From an uncultured Halocynthiibacter sp. (GTDB lineage: Bacteria > Pseudomonadota > Alphaproteobacteria > Rhodobacterales > Rhodobacteraceae), in contig CANNCD010000001.1 in NCBI GenBank assembly GCA_947503035.1, forward strand, positions 1,240,001 to 1,304,000: a stretch of 64,000 nt of DNA. Reading direction: 5' to 3'. Position numbers and translations under genes: made by a program. Shown here in pieces: positions 44,801 to 53,385 of this stretch. The notes beneath the pieces are model-generated. The model was given only the letters and a program-made list of their open reading frames with translations, searched no databases and had not been told where the DNA came from. Position 1 is the stretch's first letter. Each line of letters opens with the position of its first letter.

Positions 44801-44953
44801 GGGCTGCGTTCCTTTGTGTTCCATTCTTTTTACGGTGAAAACCGACGTAGTTCAATTGAAAACGCCCCAAGGCGCCCCGCCACACTTGTTCTGCCATGGT
44901 GTGGATGTTAAAGCATAGCAAAAGAACATGACTGATAAGGGGGCAAAGCCCAA

Positions 44954-45469
44954 ATGAGCATCTATCCCAACAGCTTTGGTAAAGAAGATCTGATCAAATG
45001 CGCCCAAGGCGAATTGTTTGGCAAAGGCAACGCACAGCTGCCCATGCCGCCCATGTTGATGATGGATCGCATCACGGAAATTTCCGGCGATGGCGGCCTC
45101 CATGGCAAAGGCCATGTTGTGGCTGAATTCGACATCACCCCTGACCTTTGGTTCTTTGACTGCCACTTTCCTGGCAACCCAATTATGCCTGGCTGTCTTG
45201 GTCTTGATGGCCTGTGGCAGTTGACCGGTTTCAACCTTGGTTGGCGCGGCATGACAGGCCAAGGCATGGCCTTGGGTGTGGGCGAGGTCAAATTGACCGG
45301 CAAGGTCACCCCAACACGTAAGATGCTGACCTATAAGGTGGACTTCACCAAGGTCATCGATCGTTCCAAGATTAAAGTCGGCATGGCCGACGGTGTTCTG
45401 CTTGCCGATGGCGAAGTGGTATACGAAGTGAAAAACATGAAGGTTGGTCTGGCCCCTGCGGAAGAATAA
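44954..45469 (+). CDS. fabA: 3-hydroxydecanoyl-ACP dehydratase/isomerase
   Basis: A 171-residue hot-dog fold enzyme that makes and isomerises the trans-2-decenoyl intermediate, the branch point to unsaturated fatty acids. The catalytic His in FFDCHFPGNPIMPGCLGLDG and the Asp in GCLGLDGLWQLTG are present. Next in line are fabB and fabI in the same direction; irr is divergent. RBS GGGGGCAAAG-type sequence upstream of the ATG is weak, but the start matches the family. Confidence 0.96.
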   Translation: MSIYPNSFGKEDLIKCAQGELFGKGNAQLPMPPMLMMDRITEISGDGGLHGKGHVVAEFDITPDLWFFDCHFPGNPIMPGCLGLDGLWQLTGFNLGWRGMTGQGMALGVGEVKLTGKVTPTRKMLTYKVDFTKVIDRSKIKVGMADGVLLADGEVVYEVKNMKVGLAPAEE

Positions 45470-45505
45470 GCAGCGCCAAAAACAATCATTCCAAGGAGAC
45501 CAATT

Positions 45506-46732
45506 ATGCGTCGAGTCGTCGTAACAGGTATGGGCATCGTGTCGTCCATCGGCAACAATGTTCAAGAAGTCACAGACAGCCTTCTTAATTCTAAATCCGG
45601 TATTTCTGCGTCGCCAGAATACACCGAAAACGGTTTCCGGAGCCAAGTGCACGGCATGCCAAAGATCGATGTCACCGAGCACATCGACAAACGCAACATG
45701 CGTTTCATGGGTATGGGCGCGGCCTATAACTTCCTTGCGATGGAACAGGCGATTGCCGATGCGGGTCTTGAACCACATGAGGTGTCCAACGAACGCACCG
45801 GTCTTGTGATGGGTTCCGGTGGTCCATCCACCATGAACTTCTTCCAAGCGCATAAAATCGTAAAGGAAAAAGGGTCTCCGAAACGTATGGGCCCGTTCAT
45901 GGTGACACGTTGTATGTCTTCCACGAACTCTGCCTGTCTTGCGACGCCGTTCAAAATTAAGGGCGTGAACTACTCTATCACCTCCGCTTGTACGACGTCC
46001 CTCCACTGTATCGGTAACGGCGTTGAGCAGATCCAGTTCGGCAAACAAGACATCGTCTTTGCCGGCGGTGGTGAAGAGCTCGACTGGACCCTGTCCTGCC
46101 TATTCGACGCGATGGGCGCGATGTCCTCGAAGTACAACGACACGCCTGAAACTGCATCTCGTGCGTTCGACGCGACCCGTGATGGTTTCGTGATCTCGGG
46201 TGGTGGCGGCGTTCTGGTTCTCGAAGAGCTTGAGCACGCCCTTGCCCGTGGCGCGAAAATCTATGCAGAGGTGACCGGTTACGGCGCGACCTCTGATGGC
46301 TCCGACATGGTTGCCCCATCTGGCGAAGGTGCGGAACGTTCCATGAAGCTTGCGACCTCCACCATTGGTGACCGCAAGGTTGGCTATATCAACGCCCACG
46401 GTACATCCACACCGGCCGGCGACGTGACCGAAGTCAAAGCCGTGCGCAACGTCTTCGGCGAAGGCAACACACCGCCGATCACATCCACCAAATCCCTGAC
46501 AGGGCACTGTCTTGGCGGCGCTGGTGTGCACGAGGCGATCTATTCCCTGATCATGCTGAATGGTGACTTTATCGCGCCATCCGCAAACATCACGGAGCTG
46601 GACCCTGCGATCAACCCAGGCGAAATCCAACAGACCTTCGTCAAAGACGCAGGCCTCGATACCGTAATTTCCAACAGCTTTGGCTTTGGTGGCACCAACG
46701 GTACCATCGCCATGAGCAAATACCACGGATAA
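45506..46732 (+). CDS. fabB: 3-oxoacyl-ACP synthase I (KAS I)
   Basis: A 408-residue condensing enzyme needed for elongation of unsaturated acyl chains. The catalytic triad is visible: Cys in [14 protein letters not shown], His in [16 protein letters not shown] and His in [26 protein letters not shown] lies seven bases before the ATG. It follows fabA, its functional partner, in the conserved irr-fabA-fabB-fabI block. Confidence 0.97.
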   Translation: MRRVVVTGMGIVSSIGNNVQEVTDSLLNSKSGISASPEYTENGFRSQVHGMPKIDVTEHIDKRNMRFMGMGAAYNFLAMEQAIADAGLEPHEVSNERTGLVMGSGGPSTMNFFQAHKIVKEKGSPKRMGPFMVTRCMSSTNSACLATPFKIKGVNYSITSACTTSLHCIGNGVEQIQFGKQDIVFAGGGEELDWTLSCLFDAMGAMSSKYNDTPETASRAFDATRDGFVISGGGGVLVLEELEHALARGAKIYAEVTGYGATSDGSDMVAPSGEGAERSMKLATSTIGDRKVGYINAHGTSTPAGDVTEVKAVRNVFGEGNTPPITSTKSLTGHCLGGAGVHEAIYSLIMLNGDFIAPSANITELDPAINPGEIQQTFVKDAGLDTVISNSFGFGGTNGTIAMSKYHG

Positions 46733-46735
46733 GAT

Positions 46736-47524
46736 ATGTCAAATCAAATGCAGGGCAAACGCGGCCTAATCATGGGCGTCGCCAACGAACGCTCCATCGC
46801 GTGGGGCATCGCCAAGGCCATGGCCGAAGCAGGCGCCGAACTTGCCTTCACATACCAAGGCGAAGCCTTCGGCAAGCGCGTTCAACCGCTTGCTGAATCG
46901 CTTGGCTCTGACTTTATGGTCGATGTCGATGTGACGGATGACGCGTCTCTTGATCGCGCCTTTGCGGAACTTGAGGCGAAATGGGGCAAGATCGATTTCG
47001 TCGTGCACGCGATCGCCTATTCCGACAAAAACGAACTGACGGGTCGTTTCGTCAACACATCCCGCGAGAACTTCAAAAACTCGATGGATATCTCCTGCTA
47101 CTCCTTTATCGAAATCGCACGTCGTGCGGCGCCTTTGATGACGGATGGCGGCACATTGTTGACCCTGACCTACCAAGGTTCTAACCGCGTGACCCCGTTC
47201 TACAACGTGATGGGCGTGGCCAAAGCGGCCCTCGAGGCGACCGTGCGCTATCTTGCCAACGACCTTGGCGTCGACGGCATCCGCGTGAATGCGGTGTCCC
47301 CCGGCCCGATGAAAACGCTGGCTGGCGCTGCCATTGGCGGTGCGCGCAAGACCTTCCGCCAAACCGAGGCCAACTCGCCGATGCGCGCAAACGCGACGCT
47401 CGAAGCGGTCGGTGGCACGGCGGTGTATCTTGCCTCTGACGCGGGCGCCTGCACGACGGGCGAAATCATCCGCGTCGACGGCGGCTATCACGTTCTTGGG
47501 ATGCCACAGCCCGAAAACCTGTAA
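46736..47524 (+). CDS. fabI: Enoyl-ACP reductase
   Basis: A 262-residue short-chain-reductase-type enzyme for the last step of each elongation cycle, NADH dependent. NAD site KRGLIMGVANERSIAWGIAKAMAEAG; catalytic Tyr-x6-Lys in FYNVMGVAKAALEATVRYLAND; C-terminal GEIIRVDGGYHVLGM. It starts three bases after fabB ends, so the three fab genes share a transcript. The FabI class is the triclosan target. Confidence 0.96.
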   Translation: MSNQMQGKRGLIMGVANERSIAWGIAKAMAEAGAELAFTYQGEAFGKRVQPLAESLGSDFMVDVDVTDDASLDRAFAELEAKWGKIDFVVHAIAYSDKNELTGRFVNTSRENFKNSMDISCYSFIEIARRAAPLMTDGGTLLTLTYQGSNRVTPFYNVMGVAKAALEATVRYLANDLGVDGIRVNAVSPGPMKTLAGAAIGGARKTFRQTEANSPMRANATLEAVGGTAVYLASDAGACTTGEIIRVDGGYHVLGMPQPENL

Positions 47525-47545
47525 GGTTTTCTCAGACAATATAAT

Positions 47546-47580
47546 AAGAGGGGCGCGAACCATCGGTTCGCGCCCCTCTT
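47546..47580. terminator. Perfect 16-pair hairpin after fabI
   Basis: AAGAGGGGCGCGAACC (47546-47561), loop ATC, GGTTCGCGCCCCTCTT (47565-47580). It lies between two converging genes, fabI and the FKBP gene, and could end transcription from both. Confidence 0.8.
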
Positions 47581-47604
47581 GCATTTTAACAACGGAAACG
47601 TTGC

Positions 47605-48033
47605 TTAAACGATTTCTTCCAATGTAAAATCGAACGTCAATTCTTTGCCTGCCAACGGGTGGTTCGCGTCAACGGTGATGCTTTCGTCGTCGGATGCGGT
47701 GATCACAACCATCATCGCCTGACCTTCTGGGTTTTGCATCTGCAACTGCGTTCCAACCTCGGTTGGGATATCTTTCGGGATGGTGCCCTTTGGGATCACC
47801 TGCGACGCACCTTCGTGGTATTCGCCATAGGCATCCGTCGCCGCGATCACGACTTTCTTCTGCTCGCCCACGGTCATACCCGGGATCGCAACATCAAGAC
47901 CAGGAATGATCTGACCAGAACCCACAGTGAACTCCAACGGATCGCGGCCCTTAGAGCTATCAAATGTTGTGCCATCGGCCAATGTGCCGGTGTAATGAAT
48001 GCGAACGGTATCGCCTGATTTTACTTGGGTCAT
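47605..48033 (-). CDS. FKBP-type peptidyl-prolyl isomerase (SlyD-like)
   Basis: A 142-residue protein from the ATG at 48033 (MTQVKSGDTVRIHYTGTLADGTTFDSS, the FKBP start). Next comes LEFTVGSGQIIPGLDVAIPGMTVGEQKKVVI, then the inserted IF domain (GASQVIPKGTIPKDIPTEVG...VDANHPLAGKELTFDFTLEEI). This is the SlyD-like architecture, with no His-rich tail. Cytosolic folding helper. The frame to 48222 is too long and divergent with the next gene. Confidence 0.93.
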   Translation of the reverse strand: MTQVKSGDTVRIHYTGTLADGTTFDSSKGRDPLEFTVGSGQIIPGLDVAIPGMTVGEQKKVVIAATDAYGEYHEGASQVIPKGTIPKDIPTEVGTQLQMQNPEGQAMMVVITASDDESITVDANHPLAGKELTFDFTLEEIV

Positions 48034-48193
48034 GTGTGACCTTTCACTCTTATTCAACGGCGACAGGCCGATCCGGCCGCCAATCGGGGTGGACCCTAAC
48101 GAGATTGCGACCAAGGGTAAAGCCGACCCACCCTTTCCTCTTGTTTTTCCGTCAATCTGTGCCACGCTTGGACCAACGACAAGGGACGCGCAC

Positions 48194-49015
48194 ATGAAAT
48201 TCTTCACCGCCACCGACGGCACCCGCCTTGCCTACCGCGATCATGGCACGGGCATTCCCGTGATCTGTCTGGCGGGGCTCACCCGCAATGGTGACGACTT
48301 CAATTACCTCGCGCCACACCTGCCCAATGTGCGCCTGATCCGCCCCGATTATCGTGGCCGCGGCGCATCCGATTGGGCCGATCACACCACGTATTCCGTC
48401 CCACAAGAGGCCGCCGATACCATCGCCCTCATGGATCACCTTGGCGTTGAACGCGCCGCGATCATCGGCACATCGCGTGGCGGGCTTATCGCGATGGGCC
48501 TTGCCGCGATGATCAAACCCCGCCTGATCGGCGTCTGTCTCAACGACATCGGCCCCGAGATCGGCGCAAGCGCGATTGATGATATCATGGGGTATCTCGG
48601 CCGCCGCCCCGTTCAGAAAACATATGACGCCGCAGCCATGGCGCGCCCCAAACTCATGACCGGATTTGCCAATGTTCCCCCGTCCCGCTGGGCCCAAGAG
48701 GTGCGCATCCATTACCGCGAACAGCCAGACGGGCTACACATCAATTACGACCCTGCCCTGCGCACCGCTGTCGAAAACGCGGGCGTTTCCGCGCCCGATC
48801 TCTGGCCCTTCTTCGATGCACTAGGCGGCCTTCCGCTCGCGCTTCTGCGCGGTGAAAATTCAACCCTGTTGACCCAAGACACCGTCGACAAAATGACCAC
48901 CCGTCGCCCCGATATGCACGTCGGTATCATCCCCGATCGCGCCCACGTGCCGTTTCTGGACGAACCCGCATCGCTTGACGTCATCCACGCGTGGCTCACC
49001 GATTTGACGCCCTAG
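48194..49015 (+). CDS. Alpha/beta hydrolase
   Basis: A 273-residue hydrolase from the ATG at 48194 (MKFFTATDGTRLAYRDHG). Nucleophile elbow GTSRGG, oxyanion region LAGLTRNGDDF, strand RLIRPDYRGRGASD, a cap domain (LGRRPVQKTYD, SRWAQEVRIHYRE) and His in IIPDRAHVPFLDEP. An acid partner is likely near LLRGENS. All catalytic parts are present, unlike the hydrolase at 50269. Substrate unknown. Confidence 0.85.
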   Translation: MKFFTATDGTRLAYRDHGTGIPVICLAGLTRNGDDFNYLAPHLPNVRLIRPDYRGRGASDWADHTTYSVPQEAADTIALMDHLGVERAAIIGTSRGGLIAMGLAAMIKPRLIGVCLNDIGPEIGASAIDDIMGYLGRRPVQKTYDAAAMARPKLMTGFANVPPSRWAQEVRIHYREQPDGLHINYDPALRTAVENAGVSAPDLWPFFDALGGLPLALLRGENSTLLTQDTVDKMTTRRPDMHVGIIPDRAHVPFLDEPASLDVIHAWLTDLTP

Positions 49016-49081
49016 CGGCTTGTCATCGCCGCCCCCATTGGTCATGGTACGCCGAAACGCGCATCCACCTAGGGGTCTGAT

Positions 49082-50269
49082 ATGACTGAGTTTACGATTG
49101 CATCTTTTAACGTCAAAAACTTGATCGGTGCCGATCAGGAATATTACACCTACGAAAAATACTCCCCCGAAGAATACGCGTGGAAGGAAGACTGGCTCGC
49201 CGATCAGACCCTATCCTTGGATGCGGATATCATTGGCTTTCAGGAAATCTTTGACGAAGCCCCCCTTCGTGCCGTTCTGGACGAGGCCACGCGCCGCGGC
49301 GATGAGTTGAACGCGGCGGCGGTGCCGGACCGCTCTAAACGCTATTCCAAACGCGCGATTTTCCGTAAACTCGCGTCTCGTGGCTACAAGGACGCAGCCG
49401 TGGCCTTTGCCCCCAACGTGAACGATGGCGAACCGGGTCACCGTCGTCCGGGCGTGGCCACCGTGTCGCGGTTCGGCTTTGTCGGCGAACCCGAAGTGAT
49501 CCAAGACCTGTCGCCAGCCCTGACCATTCCGTTTTCCGATCTGGGTGGCGATGATGGTGGCCATTTCACCCTATCGCGTCTCTCACGCCCTGTGCTCAAG
49601 GTGCGCATCCCCGTCGGCGACCGTGTGATCACCGTGTTCAATTGCCACCTGAAATCGAAACTCGGGGAATTCCCGCGCAACAATGGCGGCCCCGCCCCAG
49701 AGATCGATTTGACCAAGTACGACGCCGTCGGGCGGGCCTTGGGTGCCCTACGCGCCGCGACCCGCCGCATGGCCGAGGCATGGGTGCTGCGCAAGCTGAT
49801 CGTCGAAGAAATCGAGGCCGGCAACCCCGTCATGGTTTTGGGCGATTTCAACGATAGCGAACACGCCGTCAGCAGCGAAATCATCACCGGCGAAACCCCG
49901 TTCAAGAACTATGCGTGGATGCGCCGCCATGATGCGAAACACGGCGGGGATCGGTACTCCGACGCCGAAAACACCTATATCCGCGAGGCGATTGAGTCCG
50001 TCAAATTGACCTCTGCCGAAAAGATGTTCGTGCGCAATTCCGCCCGCGACATGGTCTATACCACGGCCTTTGGTGGGGTTTATGAGAGCATCGATCAGAT
50101 TTTGATGAGCCGCCATTTCCACCCTGATTACGCAGATCGCATCGGCGAGATGCACTATTTCAGCGTGTTGAACGATCACCTGACCGACGGCAGCCACCCC
50201 GAGGCGCCGTATAATAAGCTAGCTTCGGACCATGGTCAGATCATGGCGCATATGCGTTTGATCGACTAA
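49082..50269 (+). CDS. Endonuclease/exonuclease/phosphatase family protein
   Basis: A 395-residue protein of the EEP fold: FTIASFNVKNLIG at the start, IIGFQEIFDE (metal Glu), VFNCHLKSKLG, VMVLGDFNDSE (Asp, Asn), and the last SDHGQIMAHM (Asp-His). Relatives act on phosphodiesters or phosphomonoesters of DNA, lipids or inositols. No signal peptide, so probably intracellular. Its stop overlaps the start of the next hydrolase (TAATG). Confidence 0.85.
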   Translation: MTEFTIASFNVKNLIGADQEYYTYEKYSPEEYAWKEDWLADQTLSLDADIIGFQEIFDEAPLRAVLDEATRRGDELNAAAVPDRSKRYSKRAIFRKLASRGYKDAAVAFAPNVNDGEPGHRRPGVATVSRFGFVGEPEVIQDLSPALTIPFSDLGGDDGGHFTLSRLSRPVLKVRIPVGDRVITVFNCHLKSKLGEFPRNNGGPAPEIDLTKYDAVGRALGALRAATRRMAEAWVLRKLIVEEIEAGNPVMVLGDFNDSEHAVSSEIITGETPFKNYAWMRRHDAKHGGDRYSDAENTYIREAIESVKLTSAEKMFVRNSARDMVYTTAFGGVYESIDQILMSRHFHPDYADRIGEMHYFSVLNDHLTDGSHPEAPYNKLASDHGQIMAHMRLID

Positions 50270-51051
50270 TGGAATTCGCGACGTTTGATGACCACACCAT
50301 CGCCTATCGACGCGATGGTGCGCCCGATGGCCCTTGCGTCGTGTTGGTGCATGGCTTGGGGATGCGCATGGAGATTTGGGATGACATCATCCCACTGCTC
50401 CCCTCGCATTTGTCGATTTTGCGTTACGATATTCGTGGACATGGCGCGTCGTCCGCGCCTGACGCGCCCTATTCCATGGGGGCCTTGGTCCGTGACGCAG
50501 AACGGCTTTTGGATCATCTGCATTTGCGGGACACCCTATTCGTCGGTCATGGCATGGGCGGGTTGATTGCCCAAGGTTTGGCGATCAAGCGGCTTGACCA
50601 AGTTCGCGCGCTGGTGCTGTCCCAGACCGCGGCCAAGATGGGGTATGGGCCGAAATGGCACGCCCAGATCGAAACCGTTCGCGCCAAGGGGCTGGCTGCG
50701 ATTTCGGCGGATCACATACGCCTTGCCACTGCACCACGCTGTTCCGACGATGTCCGCCGCCACTGGCAACCCGTCTTTGATGCAACCGTGACCGAGGGAT
50801 ATTGCGGCTGCGCAGCCGCCATCGCGGGCACCGATTTCTATACACCGACCTCTGGGCTTCGCCTCCCGACTTTGGCGATTGCGGGCACCAACGATCGCAT
50901 CGTGCCCGCCGATATGGTGCGCGAAACCGCCGATCTTATTCCGGGCACCGAGGTCAAACTGTTGCGCCAAGGTGGCCACTATGCCCCAGTCGAAGCCCCC
51001 GAGGCATATTCTGGCATTTTGTGTGATTTTATTCAGGCCATCGGACACTAG
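50269..51051 (+). CDS. PcaD-like alpha/beta hydrolase lacking its nucleophile
   Basis: A 260-residue protein of the 3-oxoadipate enol-lactonase-like group: VLVHGLGMRMEIWDDIIPLL, LRYDIRGHGASSAPDAPYSM, ALVLSQTAAKMGYGPKWHAQIETVRAKG. The nucleophile elbow, expected as G-x-S-x-G, reads G-H-G-M-G (FVGHGMGG): residue 95 is Gly (GGC at 50551-50553), one base away from Ser AGC. Asp in GTNDRIVP and His in RQGGHYAPVEAP are kept. It is translationally coupled to the EEP gene. It may be inactive as an esterase or work differently. Confidence 0.8.
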   Translation: MEFATFDDHTIAYRRDGAPDGPCVVLVHGLGMRMEIWDDIIPLLPSHLSILRYDIRGHGASSAPDAPYSMGALVRDAERLLDHLHLRDTLFVGHGMGGLIAQGLAIKRLDQVRALVLSQTAAKMGYGPKWHAQIETVRAKGLAAISADHIRLATAPRCSDDVRRHWQPVFDATVTEGYCGCAAAIAGTDFYTPTSGLRLPTLAIAGTNDRIVPADMVRETADLIPGTEVKLLRQGGHYAPVEAPEAYSGILCDFIQAIGH

Positions 51052-51111
51052 GCCCTATAGTATTCCCCCGACACCGCCCCCACGTATAGGGGACCCAATC
51101 GGAGCCGCCCT

Positions 51112-52323
51112 ATGAAAACCCGCACGCCTGTTCTTTTGATTGTCATGACCCTTCTTATCGATGCGATGGGGATTGGGTTGATTATGCCGATCATGCCAGA
51201 CCTGATAATGGACGTGGGTAACGCCGATTTGGCCAACGCAGCGCTTTGGGGCGGGATCTTGTCGCTGTCCTTTGCGGTGATGCAGTTCTTCTTTTCGCCC
51301 GTTGTCGGCAACCTGTCGGATCGGTTCGGACGGCGCCCCGTCTTGCTTGTCTCGCTCGGTGTTTTAACGCTGGACTATGCCCTGATGGCGGTTGCGGGGA
51401 CCATTTGGCTTTTGTTTATTGGACGTATCATTGGCGGGATTTCCTCGGCCACCCATTCCACTGCGACGGCCTATATGGCGGATATTTCGGACCCCGACAA
51501 AAAAGCCCAGAACTTCGGCCTTGTCAGCGCGGCCTTCGGCATTGGCTTTGTGCTTGGCCCAATCATGGGCGGGCTATTGGGGGAATTCGGGCCACGCATG
51601 CCGTTCATTGTCGCGATGTGCCTTGCTGGCCTCAACTTTGCGCTCGCCTTTTTCTTTCTTCCCGAAACCCTTAAAGACGAGAACCGCCGCCCGTTTGAAT
51701 GGCGTCGCGCCAACCCCGTTGGAGCGTTCAAGGTCATCGGCGCGCTTCCCGGTCTTCGTCCGCTGTTGTTCATCAACTTTTTCTATCAGATCGCGTTCTT
51801 CGTCTACCCAACGGTCTGGGCCTATTTCACCAAGGCGCGTTTCGGCTGGGAACCTGCGATGGTGGGCTATTCTCTTGCGGCGTTTGGCATCGGGATGGCA
51901 ATCGTCCAAGGTGGCCTTATCCGTGTGATCATCCCCAAGTACGGCGAAGAGAAGACCCTGATGTTCGGTCTTGTGTTCAACCTGATTGCATTTGCGGCCA
52001 CGGCGGTGGTGCCGTGGGGTTGGCTGCTGATTGCACTCACTCCACTTACGGCATTGGGGGCAGTGGCCCAACCGGCGTTAATGGGGATCGCATCGCGCAA
52101 AACCGACAAGAACCAGCAAGGCGAACTTCAGGGGCTTTTGACCAGTATCGCGTCAATTGGCATGATGTTCTCGACCGTAATCATGACCTCGATCTTCTGG
52201 TTCTTCACCCGCGACGGCGCACCGATACATGCGCCAAGCGCGCCATTCGTGGCCTCAGGCGCGCTTATGGGTCTTTGCATATTCATTTATGCAACACATC
52301 GAACGCGTTCAGACAAAATCTAG
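51112..52323 (+). CDS. TetA-like MFS drug exporter
   Basis: A 403-residue carrier with twelve predicted helices. The antiporter marks of the TCR/Tet group are visible: LIDAMGIGLIMPIMPDL in helix 1, loop GNLSDRFGRRPVLLVSL (MFS motif A) and RIIGGISSATHSTATAYMADIS in helix 4, with ETL after helix 6. It probably exports a drug or metabolite against protons; similarity does not prove tetracycline. The ArsR-type gene follows 59 bases downstream and may regulate it. Confidence 0.85.
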   Translation: MKTRTPVLLIVMTLLIDAMGIGLIMPIMPDLIMDVGNADLANAALWGGILSLSFAVMQFFFSPVVGNLSDRFGRRPVLLVSLGVLTLDYALMAVAGTIWLLFIGRIIGGISSATHSTATAYMADISDPDKKAQNFGLVSAAFGIGFVLGPIMGGLLGEFGPRMPFIVAMCLAGLNFALAFFFLPETLKDENRRPFEWRRANPVGAFKVIGALPGLRPLLFINFFYQIAFFVYPTVWAYFTKARFGWEPAMVGYSLAAFGIGMAIVQGGLIRVIIPKYGEEKTLMFGLVFNLIAFAATAVVPWGWLLIALTPLTALGAVAQPALMGIASRKTDKNQQGELQGLLTSIASIGMMFSTVIMTSIFWFFTRDGAPIHAPSAPFVASGALMGLCIFIYATHRTRSDKI

Positions 52324-52382
52324 TCGCATTGGGGGATCGAATTGGGGTATCTGAATACTCACTACCACTGATTGAGGTCCCC

Positions 52383-52691
52383 TTGGAAAATCCCACTGAA
52401 ACTCTCTCACATCAACAGATCGACAAAACCGCCCCCGAATTGGCCGCATTGTTCAAGGCAATGTCCCATGTCGGACGGCTCAAGATCTTATCGCATCTCG
52501 TGCTTGGCGAAAAATCTGTAGGCGCTCTCGAAGGCCTGCTTCAGATTCGTCAAACCGCCGTGAGCCAACAGCTCGCTCGGCTCCGTGAGGACAAACTTGT
52601 CCAAGCCCGCCGCGAAGGTAAATCGATCCACTACTCGATTGCCGACGAAAAGGTACGCGCGATTTTGGTCGCCGCACGCGACATCTATTGA
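52383..52691 (+). CDS. ArsR/SmtB-family regulator with TTG start
   Basis: A 102-residue winged-helix protein. The best start is TTG at 52383, five bases after GAGG, giving LENPTETLSHQQIDKTAPELAAL before AMSHVGRLKILSHLVLGEKSVGALEG; the only in-frame ATG in that region is inside helix 1. Recognition helix: QTAVSQQLARLREDKLV, then the wing RREGKSIHYSI. It has no cysteine, so it is not a Cys-based metal sensor. It lies downstream of the MFS exporter in the same direction, and a hairpin follows. Confidence 0.82.
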   Translation: MENPTETLSHQQIDKTAPELAALFKAMSHVGRLKILSHLVLGEKSVGALEGLLQIRQTAVSQQLARLREDKLVQARREGKSIHYSIADEKVRAILVAARDIY

Positions 52692-52700
52692 TGTAAGACC

Positions 52701-52722
52701 GATAGCAGCCCTCGCTGCTATC
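52701..52722 (+). terminator. Hairpin after the ArsR-type gene
   Basis: GATAGCAGC, CCTC, GCTGCTATC: nine perfect pairs, nine bases after the stop. No strong T run follows. Confidence 0.6.
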
Positions 52723-53047
52723 ACGACATAAATGGCGACCCTGCACCCCCGAGTGTCCCGCCTGATACGACGCTGTGTGGCGGTTCATTCACACAGGTAA
52801 GCGCCCGTCTGAACATAACCACCTTGTGTCATATCTCTCCCTTCACGTGTTTGAAGGATGAAGCGGCCATGCGATAAGCGTGCCGTTCAAATTGGCGCAG
52901 CACATCGCCAATTGACGACTGAAACGACATTAAGATTGAAATGAGGGGGCTTTGCTGTGGCGACGGGTAAGCACACAACAAAAATTGCTGACCGGATCAA
53001 CTGATCGATCTGTAGTCCGTTTACTATTTCAAGATGAAGTAAGTAAA
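52723..53047. other. Non-coding stretch before tRNA-Phe
   Basis: About 325 bases between the ArsR-type gene and the 3' end of tRNA-Phe. I see no gene-like frame. It must include the tRNA terminator region on the minus strand. Confidence 0.5.
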
Positions 53048-53122
53048 TGGTGCCTAGGGGCGGAATCGAACCACCGACACGAGGATTTTCAATCCACTGC
53101 TCTACCCCTGAGCTACCCAGGC
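53048..53122 (-). tRNA. tRNA-Phe(GAA)
   Basis: A 75-base tRNA. Acceptor GCCTGGG pairs with CCTAGGC (one G-T pair), U8-A9 precede the D arm, the anticodon loop is TTGAAAA with anticodon GAA, T arm GGTTCGATTCC, and CCA is encoded. Three more bases on each side (GGT and ACC) could extend the stem, but the U8 position fixes the true end at 53122. Confidence 0.94.
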
Positions 53123-53203
53123 ACCTGGTAACGATCTCTCGTTAGGGTGTGTGTCTTCTAGTACTGCCAGCCGGTGGTGTCCAGAGGCAAATTGAAAAAA
53201 ACA

Positions 53204-53383
53204 TTAATGTTCTGTAACTATTTGTTCTGATGGCTTTTCTGCCTCTTCCCAAACGTCTTGTTCGGCCATTGGGGTGGTGTATGTGCCGTTAAACCACCGC
53301 GCCAAATCAACATCGGCGCAGTGCTTTGAACAAAAGGGTTTATAGGCCGCGACGGTGGCTTGCGCGCAGATCGGACAGGCCAT
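53204..53383 (-). CDS. yacG: DNA gyrase inhibitor YacG
   Basis: A 59-residue zinc protein: MACPICAQATVAAYKPFCSK, then HCADVDLARWFNGTYTTP. The four Cys (CPIC and FCSKHC) match the YacG zinc site, and DLARW is its conserved helix. It binds GyrB and blocks DNA binding in E. coli; the role in this lineage is presumed alike. An acidic tail follows. It is next to the RNase G-type gene, the usual order. Confidence 0.93.
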   Translation of the reverse strand: MACPICAQATVAAYKPFCSKHCADVDLARWFNGTYTTPMAEQDVWEEAEKPSEQIVTEH

Positions 53384-53385
53384 GA

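Noticed and set aside
44825-44953. Irr or iron box between irr and fabA
   Set aside because: No convincing palindrome of the expected type could be read.
51699-52382. Fusion of the ArsR-type gene with a long upstream frame
   Set aside because: The upstream part overlaps the exporter in another frame and has no homology-like features; the TTG start with GAGG explains the gene.
53123-53125. tRNA-Phe starting three bases earlier
   Set aside because: GGT could pair with ACC, but this would displace the conserved U8; the shorter form is standard.
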